Source: Lycium barbarum (Eukaryota; Streptophyta; Magnoliopsida; Solanales; Solanaceae). From it: 64,000 nt of DNA. Below are positions 12,022 to 23,334 of the stretch, one piece after another (the stretch's first letter is position 1; every line of letters starts with the position of its first letter). The stretch spans positions 84,644,543-84,708,542 of the forward strand of contig NC_083346.1 in assembly GCF_019175385.1 (NCBI RefSeq). Reading direction: 5' to 3'. A model generated the notes under the pieces. It worked only from the letters and a program-made list of their open reading frames with translations, ran no database searches and was not told the DNA's origin. The translations under genes were made by a program, and so were the position numbers.

Positions 12022-14211
12022 CTAGCCTAGTGTACCACTCAAGAGCTTGTGGAAGAAACCTTGAGCTTGAAGAGCAGCATTCTCAGGTTTGACCCTTTCT
12101 AGTTTAGCAGTGGCAATTTCTTGTGCCGCAAGAAGATTGGAGATTGTGGAAGTACTTCCACCTTTCTTAGGTAAGCATTCACAATCTTCTAAAGTGACCA
12201 AGGAGAACATTTGATTTTTAGATCCTTTGATAGCCTTGCCAGTCTTGATCTTGAAATGATCAAATACTTTGGTTAGAAAGAACCTACAAGGAAGCCCATA
12301 TTTCCCATGTGGTGTATCCACTACCTTGATTATGTGCTTGATCATGGCCGTAGGAAGATTTATGGGTTGGTAGTTGATCAGGGCATCCATGAGCACTAGA
12401 TCTGCAATAGAGGAAACAGTACAACCCTCAGCCCTTGGAAGCAGCACTTTGTTGACCAATTCAAAAGTGAGTTGGTATTCTTGTTTGTGCTCATTCTTGT
12501 TAAGTCTTTCCCTTGTACCCGCATCTTTTACCCCCCTTTTTAGCTATCATGGCTTTGGAGTCAGTTGAAGTTTCTATTTTTCCATCAACTGTTCTTATTC
12601 CTTCAGTGGGAACTCCCAAGATGTTTCCCAATGTCTCTTCAGTTAGCATAAACTCAGTCTTGCCAACTGATTCAATGAGGGTGCTTAGATCATCATTGTA
12701 GTCGAGGTTTGCAAATAACTCAGACACTTGCTACTCATAGGAACTTGGCACCGGTGGAGCCAATATATGACTCCAACTCTGAAGTCTAATTATTTCAATC
12801 AGTTCTTTCATCCCAAATTTTTCAGCAATTTCAGGATCAAGAACCCTTCCCAGCAACACCTTTTGTCTCCTTAGATTTTCTCTTCTCTCATTTTCACTTA
12901 GAGCAACTGCTTTGCTCACCCTTGGCTACTTCAAGGGAATTGACTCTTCATTAGTTTTGCTCTTTCTTTTCTTTTAGTTTTTCTTCACAATTAGGGCATC
13001 TTTCATTCCTTCCCTTTCCACTACCTCGTCATCATTGACAGCTGCAGTCTCCACATCGACTAGCTTAATTTCATCAGTTAAGTGGCAATTTACCTGAGAA
13101 CTTTTGGTCCTTTTTCTACCCTTTGCTTTGTTGGCCTGGAGAGCTGATTCATGAGCTACCTTTGCAGCCTTTTTTACTTTGTCCTGTTCGAGGTGCCGGT
13201 CGACCAAAAGCGATTTTCTCAGTAACTCCAGATCGTGTGGTTCCTTTATCTCCTGACTTTTTCTTCATTTTAAGGGCTAGAGGTATCTCGTCTTCATCAG
13301 ATACATCAACACAACCATTTTGACCACGACTCTTTTTTGATGAAAGCTCAGCAAGAGGTACGACATCATGAGGAGCGAGTTCAGATCTTAGAATCAGATC
13401 TAAGTTCATTCCGGCCGACCCTCGTGTCTTTTCCCACACAGGAGATGTCCTGGATTCAGTTTCAATTGTTCTTAGTACTGAGCGATTAGGTCTCTCCTTC
13501 ATTTTCTCTGAGTTCCTTTGACTCCCGAGATTACCTATTGTGCTCATAGTTTGTGCAATTTCTTCCATTTGGGCTACATGACTTTCCATTCTACCAAATT
13601 GTCCTTGAGCAACCCCAGAGATAGGTCCATCCACTTTTATGAGAGACTCGTCTGCTGACTCTTTTCTTCCTTTATCGAGATTAGAGAGAAGAGAGTTACC
13701 TTTTTGTACATTGCTTGATTCTGAAGTCTATTTCTCTTCATCACATATAACTTTTTCTTCATGCATATCTGGGGAGACCAGATTTTTTTTGGCTTGATTT
13801 AACTCGCCTGTATTCTCAATAGATTGGCTAGTAACTTCTGCACCACTGTCTTGTTCTTCCATTTTGTCTGTGTTTTGAAAATATCTGGACACAAATACGA
13901 TATGACCACTACTTACAGAGTCAGGTTTTTTTAATTGGACAGGTATGGCTGAAGAAAGTACAGTTCTACTGGGAAATTTGCTAGAGGCAGAGGATTTTGA
14001 GGAAGTGATGACACATTTTAGATCGATGGGAGGATGGGGTTTTGGAGAGGATGTGAGTTGGCTTGATTTAGGTAGAATTTGGGCCTTGGAAGGTGAGAAA
14101 GCGGGGTCGGTTTCAACAGGGATTGGAGAAATAGGTCCTTCACTAGACGTAATGAAGTTTGATTCTAGAAGGAAACAAAGAGAGAGGATAGAGACTGAGA
14201 GCGAGAAATAG
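12022..14211 (-). pseudogene. Antisense ORF remnant resembling PF20167 (putative plant transposon protein)
   Basis: Fragments in different frames line up in order on the minus strand: a low-complexity N-terminal part (14211 to about 13150), a basic segment (13207-12974), 'RRQKVLLGRVLDPEIAEKFGM' (about 12870-12800), 'TEETLGNILGVPTEGI' (about 12640), and a C-terminal part from MVNKVLLPRAEG (12459) through PINLPTAMIKHI, HGKYGLPCRFFLTKVFDHF and LEDCECLPKKGG to a helical tail ending at 12022. This order is typical of the PF20167-type proteins found in Solanaceae Ty3 elements. Stops and frameshifts separate the parts, so it is broken. It runs opposite to gag and pol, as antisense ORFs in Tat elements do. 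Function unknown. Confidence 0.6.
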
Positions 14212-15439
14212 ATAAGGTTTGTATGTGGGAAAGAAGAGGTAAAGAGGTATGTTGGATTTTTGATTTCAAATGAAAAGAGGGAAAGGTAATCAAGGGTATG
14301 TCAAGGAGTCAAGTGACGAGTGGGTCGTGTCACCTTAAAGAGTGTGTAAAGTCTGGAGGAGAATTTTCAAAAGGTTTTGGTGACTTGGCACTTAAATGAC
14401 AATTTCACTTTTATACATGTACTGAAAAGACTACTAACCTGACTTGTAGAGACCAGGTTCCTTTGCTGATTTTCTTTGAAAAAGAAAACTCGTCCGAGCA
14501 ACAACTCTGAAATGTGCCAGGTCACCTTTGCTTACATTGTTCTGAGACATCCATGTGTGTATACGTGTAACAGTATAGAAGTAAGTTAGATGTCACTAAA
14601 AAAATACTTTTTGCCTGATTTTAACTCTTCCTTTACCATAACCATAGAGGAGGGAGAAAGCTTCTTCTAAAAAGTGCTTCTTGCATAGTGTCAGCAACCC
14701 GGTTCTTCAAGCAATTAGTCACTAAACTCGGATTCGTGATCACGAGAAAGATAGGATAGATCAGGTTTCCTCAAGTTGGTTTATTCTGCACATCTTGGGG
14801 TTGCGACTCCACTCTTCTCCTGTTAAAAACCTTGCTGCATCCTAATTGTCTGAAACATGAAAGGATCTCTTGCTTATGCTTTTCTTTTCATGCACCCATC
14901 CTCTGCTTGGAAGCTCTTGAGTGAAAGGTAGTTTTCATTTTCCTCCTGATCCCCCTTTTTTTCACTCAAGTCTTCCAACATGATCACTGACCTTGTTTGG
15001 GACCCCACACCAGATTGAGTCCCTTGGAGTAATGAACAGGGTGAGTTGGATTTCCCTTTTTTTGTTCAGATAAGTTCACTCCTTCCTACTGCAGATTAAA
15101 TTTTTTCTCTCCTGACTTCTGTTTCGCATTGTCCTCATTGTGGAGACAGTTGTTGATGCTAGTCTTCTGAACTCCATAAGTTCTTCTATTTTTTTTAATT
15201 CAACATCTCAATGGCTGTGGTTGAGGAACAGATTTCTTGCAGGGACTTCTCCAGTATGATGTTCACCTTAGTCATGTTCTTCTGAGATTCGTTATCCTTT
15301 TCATGCTCGGCATCGTGATTCATCATGGCCTGCTCAGATGTAGTTTCGCTCATCATTTCCTTCCCTGACTTTTTAACAACAGGTTTTCACTGATAGTTTC
15401 CTCAGCTTGCTCCCGAACAACCTACAAGTGCCACCCGAA
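14212..15439. other. No gene; spacer between antisense ORF and gag
   Basis: No coding signal on either strand. Its left part should hold the promoter and 5' leader of the antisense ORF. Pyrimidine-rich stretches at 14930-15070 and 15100-15190 are the only visible features. Confidence 0.4.
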
Positions 15440-17473
15440 AGGCAACTGGTTTAAGCTATGACGACCTTTGCATGCACCCCGACTTGGATGTACCTGAGGG
15501 CTTCAAAGTGCCTAAATTTGAGATGTTCAATGGAACGTGAAATCCCAAGGCTCACTTGCAATCCTATTGTGACCAATTGGTTGGCGTAAAGAGAAACCAA
15601 GCACTAATCATGAGGCTATTTAGCCGAAGCCTGACCGGAGAAGCCACTGAATGGTTTACAGCGCAAGACATGCGCCAATAGACCACATGGGAAGATATGG
15701 CAGAATCATTTATGGAAAGGTTTTGATTCAATATGGAAACTGGGCTTGACCAATACTATCTGGAGAAGGTCAAAGAAAAATCCATTGAAAAGTATCATGA
15801 ATACGTAAGTAGATGGAGGGCCGAAGCCACCCATGGGCAACGGCCCATGAGCGAGGAAGAGCTGGTCTCTGTCTTTATGTGACAGAATGCTGTCTATGGC
15901 CGGAAGGCAATGAATTAGTTAAAATGGGAGAGGTTATAGAGGATGGCCTCAAATCTGGAAGGATCATCAGTGTAGCCAACAAAGCTACCCATCAAAGTAC
16001 AGTGGAGCCCGCTAAGAAAAAGAAGGAGGACGTGATAAATGTTTTCCTTACACCTAGCCCAAAACACAAAAGACGAGAGGAGTCACATTCTCCACTCGAG
16101 ATATATGAATCACCACCTCCTAGTAGTTACCTGCTAACACTATACAGTTCTGTGCTTGTCTTTTACGCGCAACCAAACTTTCAAACACCCGGACCTACCG
16201 ACCAAGCTCCACAAACAAACTTCCATACACCTTCCTCTACTTACCAAGCTCCACATCCAAATTACCAAGTACCCGTACCTGTTTACCAAGCTCTGAAAAT
16301 AACCAACCGTCAAACTACCAAAACCAACTACCTCCGAACACATATAATCTGCCACGTCCTAGCTGCAAAAAGAAGTCTCCTCGTGTGTTCACTCATTAAT
16401 TGAAACACGAACTCAATTATTCGAGAGGCTAAGCACTGTTGGTCTGATTCAGACTATCCCCCCAAAACCTACCAAACCTGAAAATCGTTTTTTCTGAGCT
16501 AACCAAACATGTGCCTATCATTCTGGCGAAAATGGACACAATACTGAAGATTGTATGAACTTAAAACACAACGTAAAAGATTTGATTGACAAGAGAGAGA
16601 TCACTCTAAAATAGCTGCACCAAATTTGAATACCAATCCTCTGCCCAATCATGGAAATACTACCATTCACATGATAGAAAGATAGTATGATTGGGCTAGA
16701 TGCAAACTATTGGTCCAAGAACCTGTTGAAGCACTTGAGCAAACAGTGTCCTCGCTCACCATTCAAGGTATTGATCCATGCGCCGGTCATAGCACAGGCG
16801 TCCCAAGAGACAGTGCTTACCCCGAGAAAAGAGTTTGTCGTCCAAGTGGCAGTTGCCCATGGCATGACCCGTTCTGGGAGATGCTATGCTCCCAAAGAAT
16901 TGGCACAAGTGGCGTCATGGAAAGAAGGAAATAAAAAGAGGCCCGTCACTGAAGGCGAGGATGAAGACTTCTGGCTAAGAATGCAACCCAAGGAATACTC
17001 CATTATTTAACACTTGAAGAAGACGCCTACTCAAACATCAGTGTTGGCATTGCTGATAAGTTCTCCATGATATCGCCAAGCTCTAATGAGGGTGTTGGAC
17101 GAAGCGCATGTCCCCGCGGGCACAAGTAAAAAAAATTGGCCGATATAGTGTCCCATGTCATATGAGAGCATCAAATATCCTTCACCAAGGAAGAATTACC
17201 CAAATAGGGAATGTCATACAACAAAGCATTATACATAACTGTCATGTGCCAAGAAAAGATCGTGGCACGAGTACTGGTTGACAACGGGGCTGGCTTCAAC
17301 TCCTGTCTCGAGTCTACCATCAGTTAGTTGGGCTATGATGTCAAAAGGATCTGCCAAAGCCTCGCAAATGCAAAGGCATTCGACAGAGCCAAACGTGATC
17401 CTATTGGAGAAGTCGATCTCTGTATCCAAATGGGACCTACCGAATTCATTGCTGAATTCCAAGTCATGGAAAT
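15440..17473 (+). pseudogene. gag-pro: Tat-type gag and start of protease (broken)
   Basis: Translation near the start reads SYDDLCMHPDLDVPEGFKVPKF, then a retrotransposon gag core around 15560-15720 (LMRLFSRSLTGEATEWFTAQD; then ESFMERF). A Cys-His segment CAYHSGENGHNTEDC lies at about 16510-16555. A spacer follows (to about 17230), then the protease active-site loop VLVDNGAG near 17270-17295 and EVDLCIQMGPTEF near 17410. Stops include TGA, TAG and TAA, many where Trp, Gln or Arg is expected, and there are frame changes, so it is dead. The frame is cut at 17473 by LTR G and resumes at 19710. Confidence 0.75.
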
Positions 17474-19709
17474 TTTGACGACCCAAACCCATGGACCTTG
17501 ACGAGTGCCCGATCACTGCTGACCAAGCACCCTTAAACGTGTACTTGCCATATGTTGAATAACTTGGTGGCCCATTTCTAACTCATATATGAGCGATAGC
17601 ATCTGCTACAAAATTTATGCAATAAACTCTGTCTCGACAAACTCATAATTTATACACGTGGATATGTATATATAGGCATACGTGCAACGGATGACAACAC
17701 AGTCCGACAAGGTCACTACATGCGCTGTACGGAAAATAGGATACCACAAAGCTACATGATATTTCCACTATATACAACTGTCTACAAACCTCTATGGAGT
17801 CTAGCTGTAGAAAGACAGGACAAGGCCCTGTCATACCCACATCTGTACACCTCATAAATAGCATACCAAAAGTTGTAGCTCCGGATCAAGTGGAGCGCAC
17901 TGACTGCGGCTGAGGAGATCCTACTGGTCTAGCTCATCCGAATGACTACCTGAACTTGCGGGCATGAACGCAGCGTCCACAAAAAGGGACGTCAATACGA
18001 ACAGTGTACTGAGTACGTAAGGCATGAATAGTAACATAGTAACAGATACCAAATATGGAAAATAACATAATGAAAAATATAGAGCATAACATGAGATAAT
18101 GGAATAATCTGTACATCTGATTGCCTCTTAAGGCGGATACCATGCATGCTCATCTTTCTTTGAAAAACATTTCTCGTACATGTATACATAAAATAGAATT
18201 GCTGCGGAACGTGCAGCACCATCCAAAAGCATATTGTTTTGCCGCGGAACGACCGGCCCAATCCATATATATATATATAGTATAAGCAACATGCATGAGA
18301 TCCCAAAGAAAGCTATAACCCTATCAGAGTGACGTAAGGTTGGTAACCTCCGATTATATTATGGAATAATCATCATCGCTCTATCTCACCTTGAAGGAAC
18401 AATTATTATAAGGCGAGATCAACAACAATGAATAAAATCGAGAAAATCATGAAATAAGCTCAATAATCTCATAATAGTATTAAAATCATAAGCTTTGGAA
18501 TTTCTAGAATTAGAATCATCATCACCATGTTCGTCATAGAAAACATCTCATCTTTAGCATCATAAGAAGCTTTAAGAATCATGAACTTCTAGATTTTGAA
18601 AACAAGGAGGTTATGGAAACATTTATGGAATCATAACATAAGAATCATGCCTTTGAAAGAAAGGGACGAGCCTTAACATACCTTTTTAGTCGCCTTAACT
18701 TTAACTACTCAACGCTTGTCCTTCCAGGTTTCATAAATCTATATTCAAGAAATCTTAATACTATTGTTAAAGTCACCTTTATACTCTTATCTTAATCCTT
18801 CAAATAATTCTTTCTAGAATCTGCCGAAATTTCAGCAGCACCTTCTCTATTTGTATCCCTAGCCCGAAATCGCAATTACCAGCAACCAACAACACAACAA
18901 AAATACCACCATCAACAACATCATCACTAATATCAACATAATCTATAAGACATCTCAAGTGACTTTTATCCGATTTCTCCACCGACAAATTAACTATACG
19001 CTCATTTAATCACTCTGTCTTCGTGAATAACCCAAAAATAATGTGAATAAGAAGAGATTCATACCTTATTCTTGTTCAAACAAAAACATCTTCAACGTCC
19101 ACCTTAAATCCAAGCCAAAATCCTCCACAAAACAATATTAGAATCACGACTATACGCTACCCGAGCCTCGATTAACCAAAATCACTTCAAACCGTCAACT
19201 TTTTATGACATAATTGCCCTTTGTGTGTGCTGAGCATTTTTTTTTTCTGATTTTTGGTGAAACAATGGGGTATTGATCCTTTTATAAGGTTCTAAAATTG
19301 GGTCGGGTCACTGGAGCACGCGTTTCTGCTTTGTCAGCCTAACTTGTAACGTCCATAATTTTCTACTCCGATGTCGTATCGACGAGTGATTTTTTGCGTT
19401 GGAGACTAGACTCGAAGAACTTAATTTTAGGCTTATGAAACACCTTAAAACTCCTAATATACTAGGAGATATACCCCTCTAAAGTTGACGAAAAAAAATC
19501 TGTCCAAAATCCTGCCAACTTTTTCCAAATTTTCTTCAAACTTATTTTCTTCGATTTGCTTGATCCCGGATTCTTCTGAAACTCTCCATACATGATATTT
19601 ATCATTAATAATACTTCATTCCTCACAATCCAAAGTTTTTTACCTAGCAATAGCTCGACATACTTACATTCAAATTTAACAGTGCTTCTCCAAGGTATGG
19701 GGTGTAACA
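17474..19709 (-). repeat. Solo LTR G, target duplication GAAAT
   Basis: GAAAT at 17469-17473 and 19710-19714 flanks a single LTR whose ends read TGTTACACC (19709, minus strand) and ...GGGTCGTCAAA (17474; two changes from the usual ...TCGTGACA). Removing LTR and one duplicate restores the protease frame (MEI joined to TANYNLLLG). Contains the GCTGCC box (18817-18848, with CTGCCGAAATTTCAG), a GTATGTTAAGG donor (intron start 18681) and the triple hairpins at 17956-18011. Confidence 0.88.
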
Positions 19710-20371
19710 GAAATCACTGCCAACTATAATCTGTTGTTAGGATGACCATGGATCCATATGACTAGAGCCATGCCATCATCTCTCCATCAATCTATGAAAT
19801 TTGTATGGGGAGGCCACGAGGTCGTGATCCATGGAGAGGGTAGCATCCACAACTACCCAAACAATTCTCTGCCAGCAATCGAAGAAGTTCTGAAAGGTAC
19901 AGATTACCATGTAGTGGAACTAGTGGGGGATCCTCAGAAAGAAAACTCTTCACAAGCTTCCATGCTAGCGGTTTACAAGAAGATCGCATCCCCTATGCTC
20001 CAAAATTGGTTTGAACTAGGACGAGGTTTGGGAAGGGATTTACATGGCATAGTGGAGCCAATCCCGATCACTCATGACAACTATCGCTTTGGTCTAGGGT
20101 ATGTTACCAATGCTGATGAGGCCTTTGAAGCCAACAGAAAAATAAGGAGTCCTCCAAGCTTGCGTAAGCCAATTCTGAACTTGTACCAGTTATTTCCAAT
20201 CCGAATGCCAATGCCTGATGATGGAGACGCTGAGGAAATGTTAGGGATGTTGTTCCAAGAGGAAGATTGTCTGCTGATACTGAAAGAATGCAATGAAGCG
20301 CCCACAATCCTAGATGCTGGTCCGAGCGAGCAATTATCCAACTGGACCTCTACCTCGCTCTTGGCTCTTAG
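19710..20371 (+). pseudogene. pro: Tat protease C-terminus and linker, exon 1 end
   Basis: Reads EITANYNLLLG-stop-PWIHMTRAMPSSLHQSMKF, the usual end of a Tat protease followed by the 'WGGHEVVIHGEG' linker, and stays open for about 200 residues to LALR at 20375. One TGA stop replaces Arg in 'LLGRPWIH'. The frame then runs into a GT splice donor at 20372. Confidence 0.75.
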
Positions 20372-20933
20372 GTAGAGATGATGAATTTAAGATTTTATGA
20401 AATCGGTGGGACTCGATCGAGGCCTGATTGCTCACAATTTGCCCCTTTTTTAAAGGCAATTCCACTAGGCTGTTGAGGGCCTAGGGCTAAAAACACATAG
20501 TCTTTACAACTGTAGCCAAAATGGCTAAAAATGCAAAAAGTAAACTAATGATCAACCTAGGGCAAATATGTCCCAAATTGATATTACCTAATGCCAAAAC
20601 AAGAGCTAAAACTGCACTTAAAACTGTAAGTAAATAACTAGAGGTAAGTTTGCTTGAATATAATCCATGCATCCTTGCATATTCCATGCACGATGTAGGA
20701 TGACTTTACATTGCATCTTGTGAATTCTTCCTTGAAAAATAGCAGCACCATTTCCACTTTAAATACCTCGTGATGTTTTAAAAAATAGAAATGACTCGAT
20801 GTTGATCCGAGTCAAGACCACAATTTGTACTTCTTTTATTAAATTAATGAAGCCTCGATTTATGCAAAAAACAACTCTTTCTTTTACATATGCATAAGTT
20901 TTATTCTAACCATGATTTGTCTTGTTTTTTCAG
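20372..20933 (+). other. Candidate Ogre/Tat intron between protease and RT (562 bp)
   Basis: Begins GTAGAG after CTTAG (20371) and ends TCTTGTTTTTTCAG (20933), a strong plant acceptor. Coding sequence stops at the donor and resumes right after the acceptor. Joining the exons keeps phase (AG + TAAT gives Ser-Asn). An intron at this place is known for Ogre elements. Splicing is inferred from sequence only. Confidence 0.65.
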
Positions 20934-21016
20934 TAATAATAATGATTAAACAACCCTAAATGTCATGAAATGTCGGAAAATGAGTGAGTCGGGTGACAAA
21001 GACGAAGAAGGGTACG
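20934..21016 (+). pseudogene. Start of Tat pol exon 2, cut by LTR F
   Basis: Reads NNND-stop-TTLNVMKCRKMSESGDKDEEGY and continues at 32655 as EKIMLPEGLIEEVEWF once LTR F and one GTACG copy are removed. The stop is TAA, probably from CAA. Confidence 0.65.
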
Positions 21017-21333
21017 TGTTATACCCCGTATATTTATACGTCGAACTGTTCGCAAGCAAGTCGAGTCAAGTTAAAGGTAGAATTACTTTCGGGCAAAAAG
21101 TAGAAACCTTTAATTTTCAAATTTGAATTAAATCATAAATTGTTTATAAATTCTATTTAGTGAAAAATTATTATTGGAGATTAGGGATTAATTAACTATG
21201 GCTAGATTATTAAGTAGGAATTAGTGATTGATTAAATTATTTAATTTAATTTTTAAATTGTGGGCCCCACACGTTTTAATTATTAAAAAAAAACACAAAT
21301 CAGCAAAATAATGTTGGATGAGTCATTAGAGGA

Positions 21334-21468
21334 GGGTACACGTGTCCATTAGAGGACAACCATATATAAGATATGGTTTGTGAACAAAGTGGGCAAATTA
21401 ATTCATTTCCAAAAATATTTCTCAAAAACAAAGGGAGCATTTCCATGGCTGGTCTCGGCCAGCCATGG
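21334..21468 (+). promoter_or_regulatory. LTR F promoter: G-box, TATA box and leader stem-loop
   Basis: ACACGTGT (21338-21345) contains a CACGTG G-box, GATGAGTCAT lies just upstream, and TATATAAG is at 21363-21370. About 75 bp downstream, CCATGGCTGG (21443-21452) pairs perfectly with CCAGCCATGG (21459-21468) around a 6-nt loop, in what should be the 5' leader. Confidence 0.6.
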
Positions 21469-22252
21469 TTGAAGGGTAAAAATTATTTTTGTTGCTTAAT
21501 CAATCAAGTTCTAAGTGAAATACAAATTCAAGGAGGTGATAGCAACATTGGATATTGAATCGGGAAAGAAGAAATTGCGAAATTGGAGCAATTAAGAGTA
21601 GAAATTCCTCCGAGCAAATTAAGGTAAGATTTTCTTATTTTGTGGTGAAATTGTTTTAATAATGGTGTAATGGAATTATTAAAATTGGATTGGACGAAAT
21701 TGGAAGTAAGAGAATGCATAAAATTGATGTTATAGGAAATTGTAGGTTGAAATGGATTTAGAGAAGTTGTGGGGTTGTTGGAATTGTTATGGGATGAATT
21801 GTGAGAATTTTATATGTATATCTCTATGGTTGGTATTTCTGTGTTAACAGGAGAATAATTGGAAATTCGGGTTAGGCGAATATATAGGGGAAATGCTGCC
21901 CGATTTTCGTTAAGTCCTTAATAATTAAAAACCCTTAACGAGAAAGTATAAGTTAAAGAATAAGTTCTATAAAGTGATTGTTACATCCGACATTTTTGTT
22001 CATTCGGAAAATTCAGGATAAATGGGCTTGTGATGAATAAGGCCATAATTGGACATTCCTTGGTATGCACGTGTAGGTTATGAATTTGATGGTGTGGAAT
22101 TACGAAAGGTGGCCAAGGGCAAAAATTGGAATTTTGGGAAGTTGTTCCATAAATTACAAATTCTAGCCTATTGGACAAAAAAAAAAATAAGAAAAACAAG
22201 GCCCATTAGGGAGGCCCAACCAGCCATGGTTGGCCCAAGACCATTAAAATTG

Positions 22253-22297
22253 GTCATGTGACTAGTCACATGACTAATTAGCATAAAGGATATATAC
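22253..22297 (+). promoter_or_regulatory. H LTR core promoter: perfect 22-bp palindrome plus TATA box
   Basis: Bases 22253-22274 are their own reverse complement (core GTGACTAGTCAC, flanked by CATG repeats). ATATATA follows at 22290-22296, and an A/G-rich leader starts within about 30 bp. The same pair recurs in the 3' LTR at 28231-28252. A dimeric transcription factor site is plausible. Confidence 0.6.
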
Positions 22298-23308
22298 ATG
22301 AATCAATGTTCATCCCTTAGAACATTCAAGAAAAAAATATAGAGAGAAAGGGGGAGGTTTCGGGTGAAAGAAAAAGAAAGGAAGAAAAGAAAAAAAAATT
22401 GGAGCCCATTCCTTGGTTCTAAAATTCATCTCTTGTGAGATTTGTACTAAGCACAAGGTGCTCTTCAAGTTGATATAAAGATTGTGGCAAGAAAACAACT
22501 TCAACCCCAAGTGAAGAACTTGAAGAAAGGTAAGGATTTCATGCTTTTGTTGTGTTAAAAATGATGTATGTATGTTGTAGTATGTGTGAATGAAGGAAAA
22601 ACATGGAAATTTTGTGTGTTGAACAACTTGGGTGGTGGCCGAATGCATATGTATGTATTGCATGCTTTTAATGGCTTGAATTCTTGTGTAAGTTAGTTGT
22701 AGGATGGTGGAGATTGTATTAGAAATGAAAGTTGAATGAATTAAGGAAAATTGAGAATTTTGGGGTGTGGCCGTGTGTGTGTGTTGGTGTTGGAAGGTGA
22801 GTTAAATCTTGTTAGCATGTTAATTGTGTTGTTATGGCCTTATGAAGTAGACGGAAGGATAATGGTTAAGCTAAAACGAAGAAAGTGTTGATTAAGTTGT
22901 CGTCGGAAAGTATGTCGCGTTATCGTGATTTCTTGAAAATATGATTAAGGATAATGAATTTGGAATGTAAAAACGTGTTGATGAACTTGTATGTGGAAGG
23001 TTGGAAAAATTGGATAAGTAGTGGCTTTAATGGAAAGTTTGTATGTTTGTATATCGTGTGGATATTGTGTGGAAATGGTATGATATGCCTCCGACGTATG
23101 CTATAATGATCTTGATGGATAATAGATGCGAAAATAATAAGTTTGGTTTGGAAATGTAAGTTTGAAACGAAAAATGTTTCGTTATGTTGGAAGATGGCTA
23201 ATGATGCCTTAATGTATGTCTTGATGTTTGTTGTTGTTTTGATATCATTCTCTGGGTTGTTGTGTTGGTTGTTGGCTGTGTTTTAACTTTTGGGGATGTC
23301 GTATATAC

Positions 23309-23334
23309 AGAGGAAATGCTGCCGAAATTTCGGT
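23309..23334 (+). promoter_or_regulatory. GCTGCC box in H 5' LTR
   Basis: AGAGGAAATGCTGCCGAAAT followed by TTCGG. It contains the 12-bp palindrome CCGAAATTTCGG and follows TATATACAG. The same box recurs in nearly all LTRs of this window (see findings) and at 29287-29312 in the 3' LTR. Confidence 0.6.

Noticed and set aside
19758..20375. A separate 205-codon host gene
   Set aside because: It is the protease end and linker of the Tat element, continuous with 17473 after removal of LTR G.
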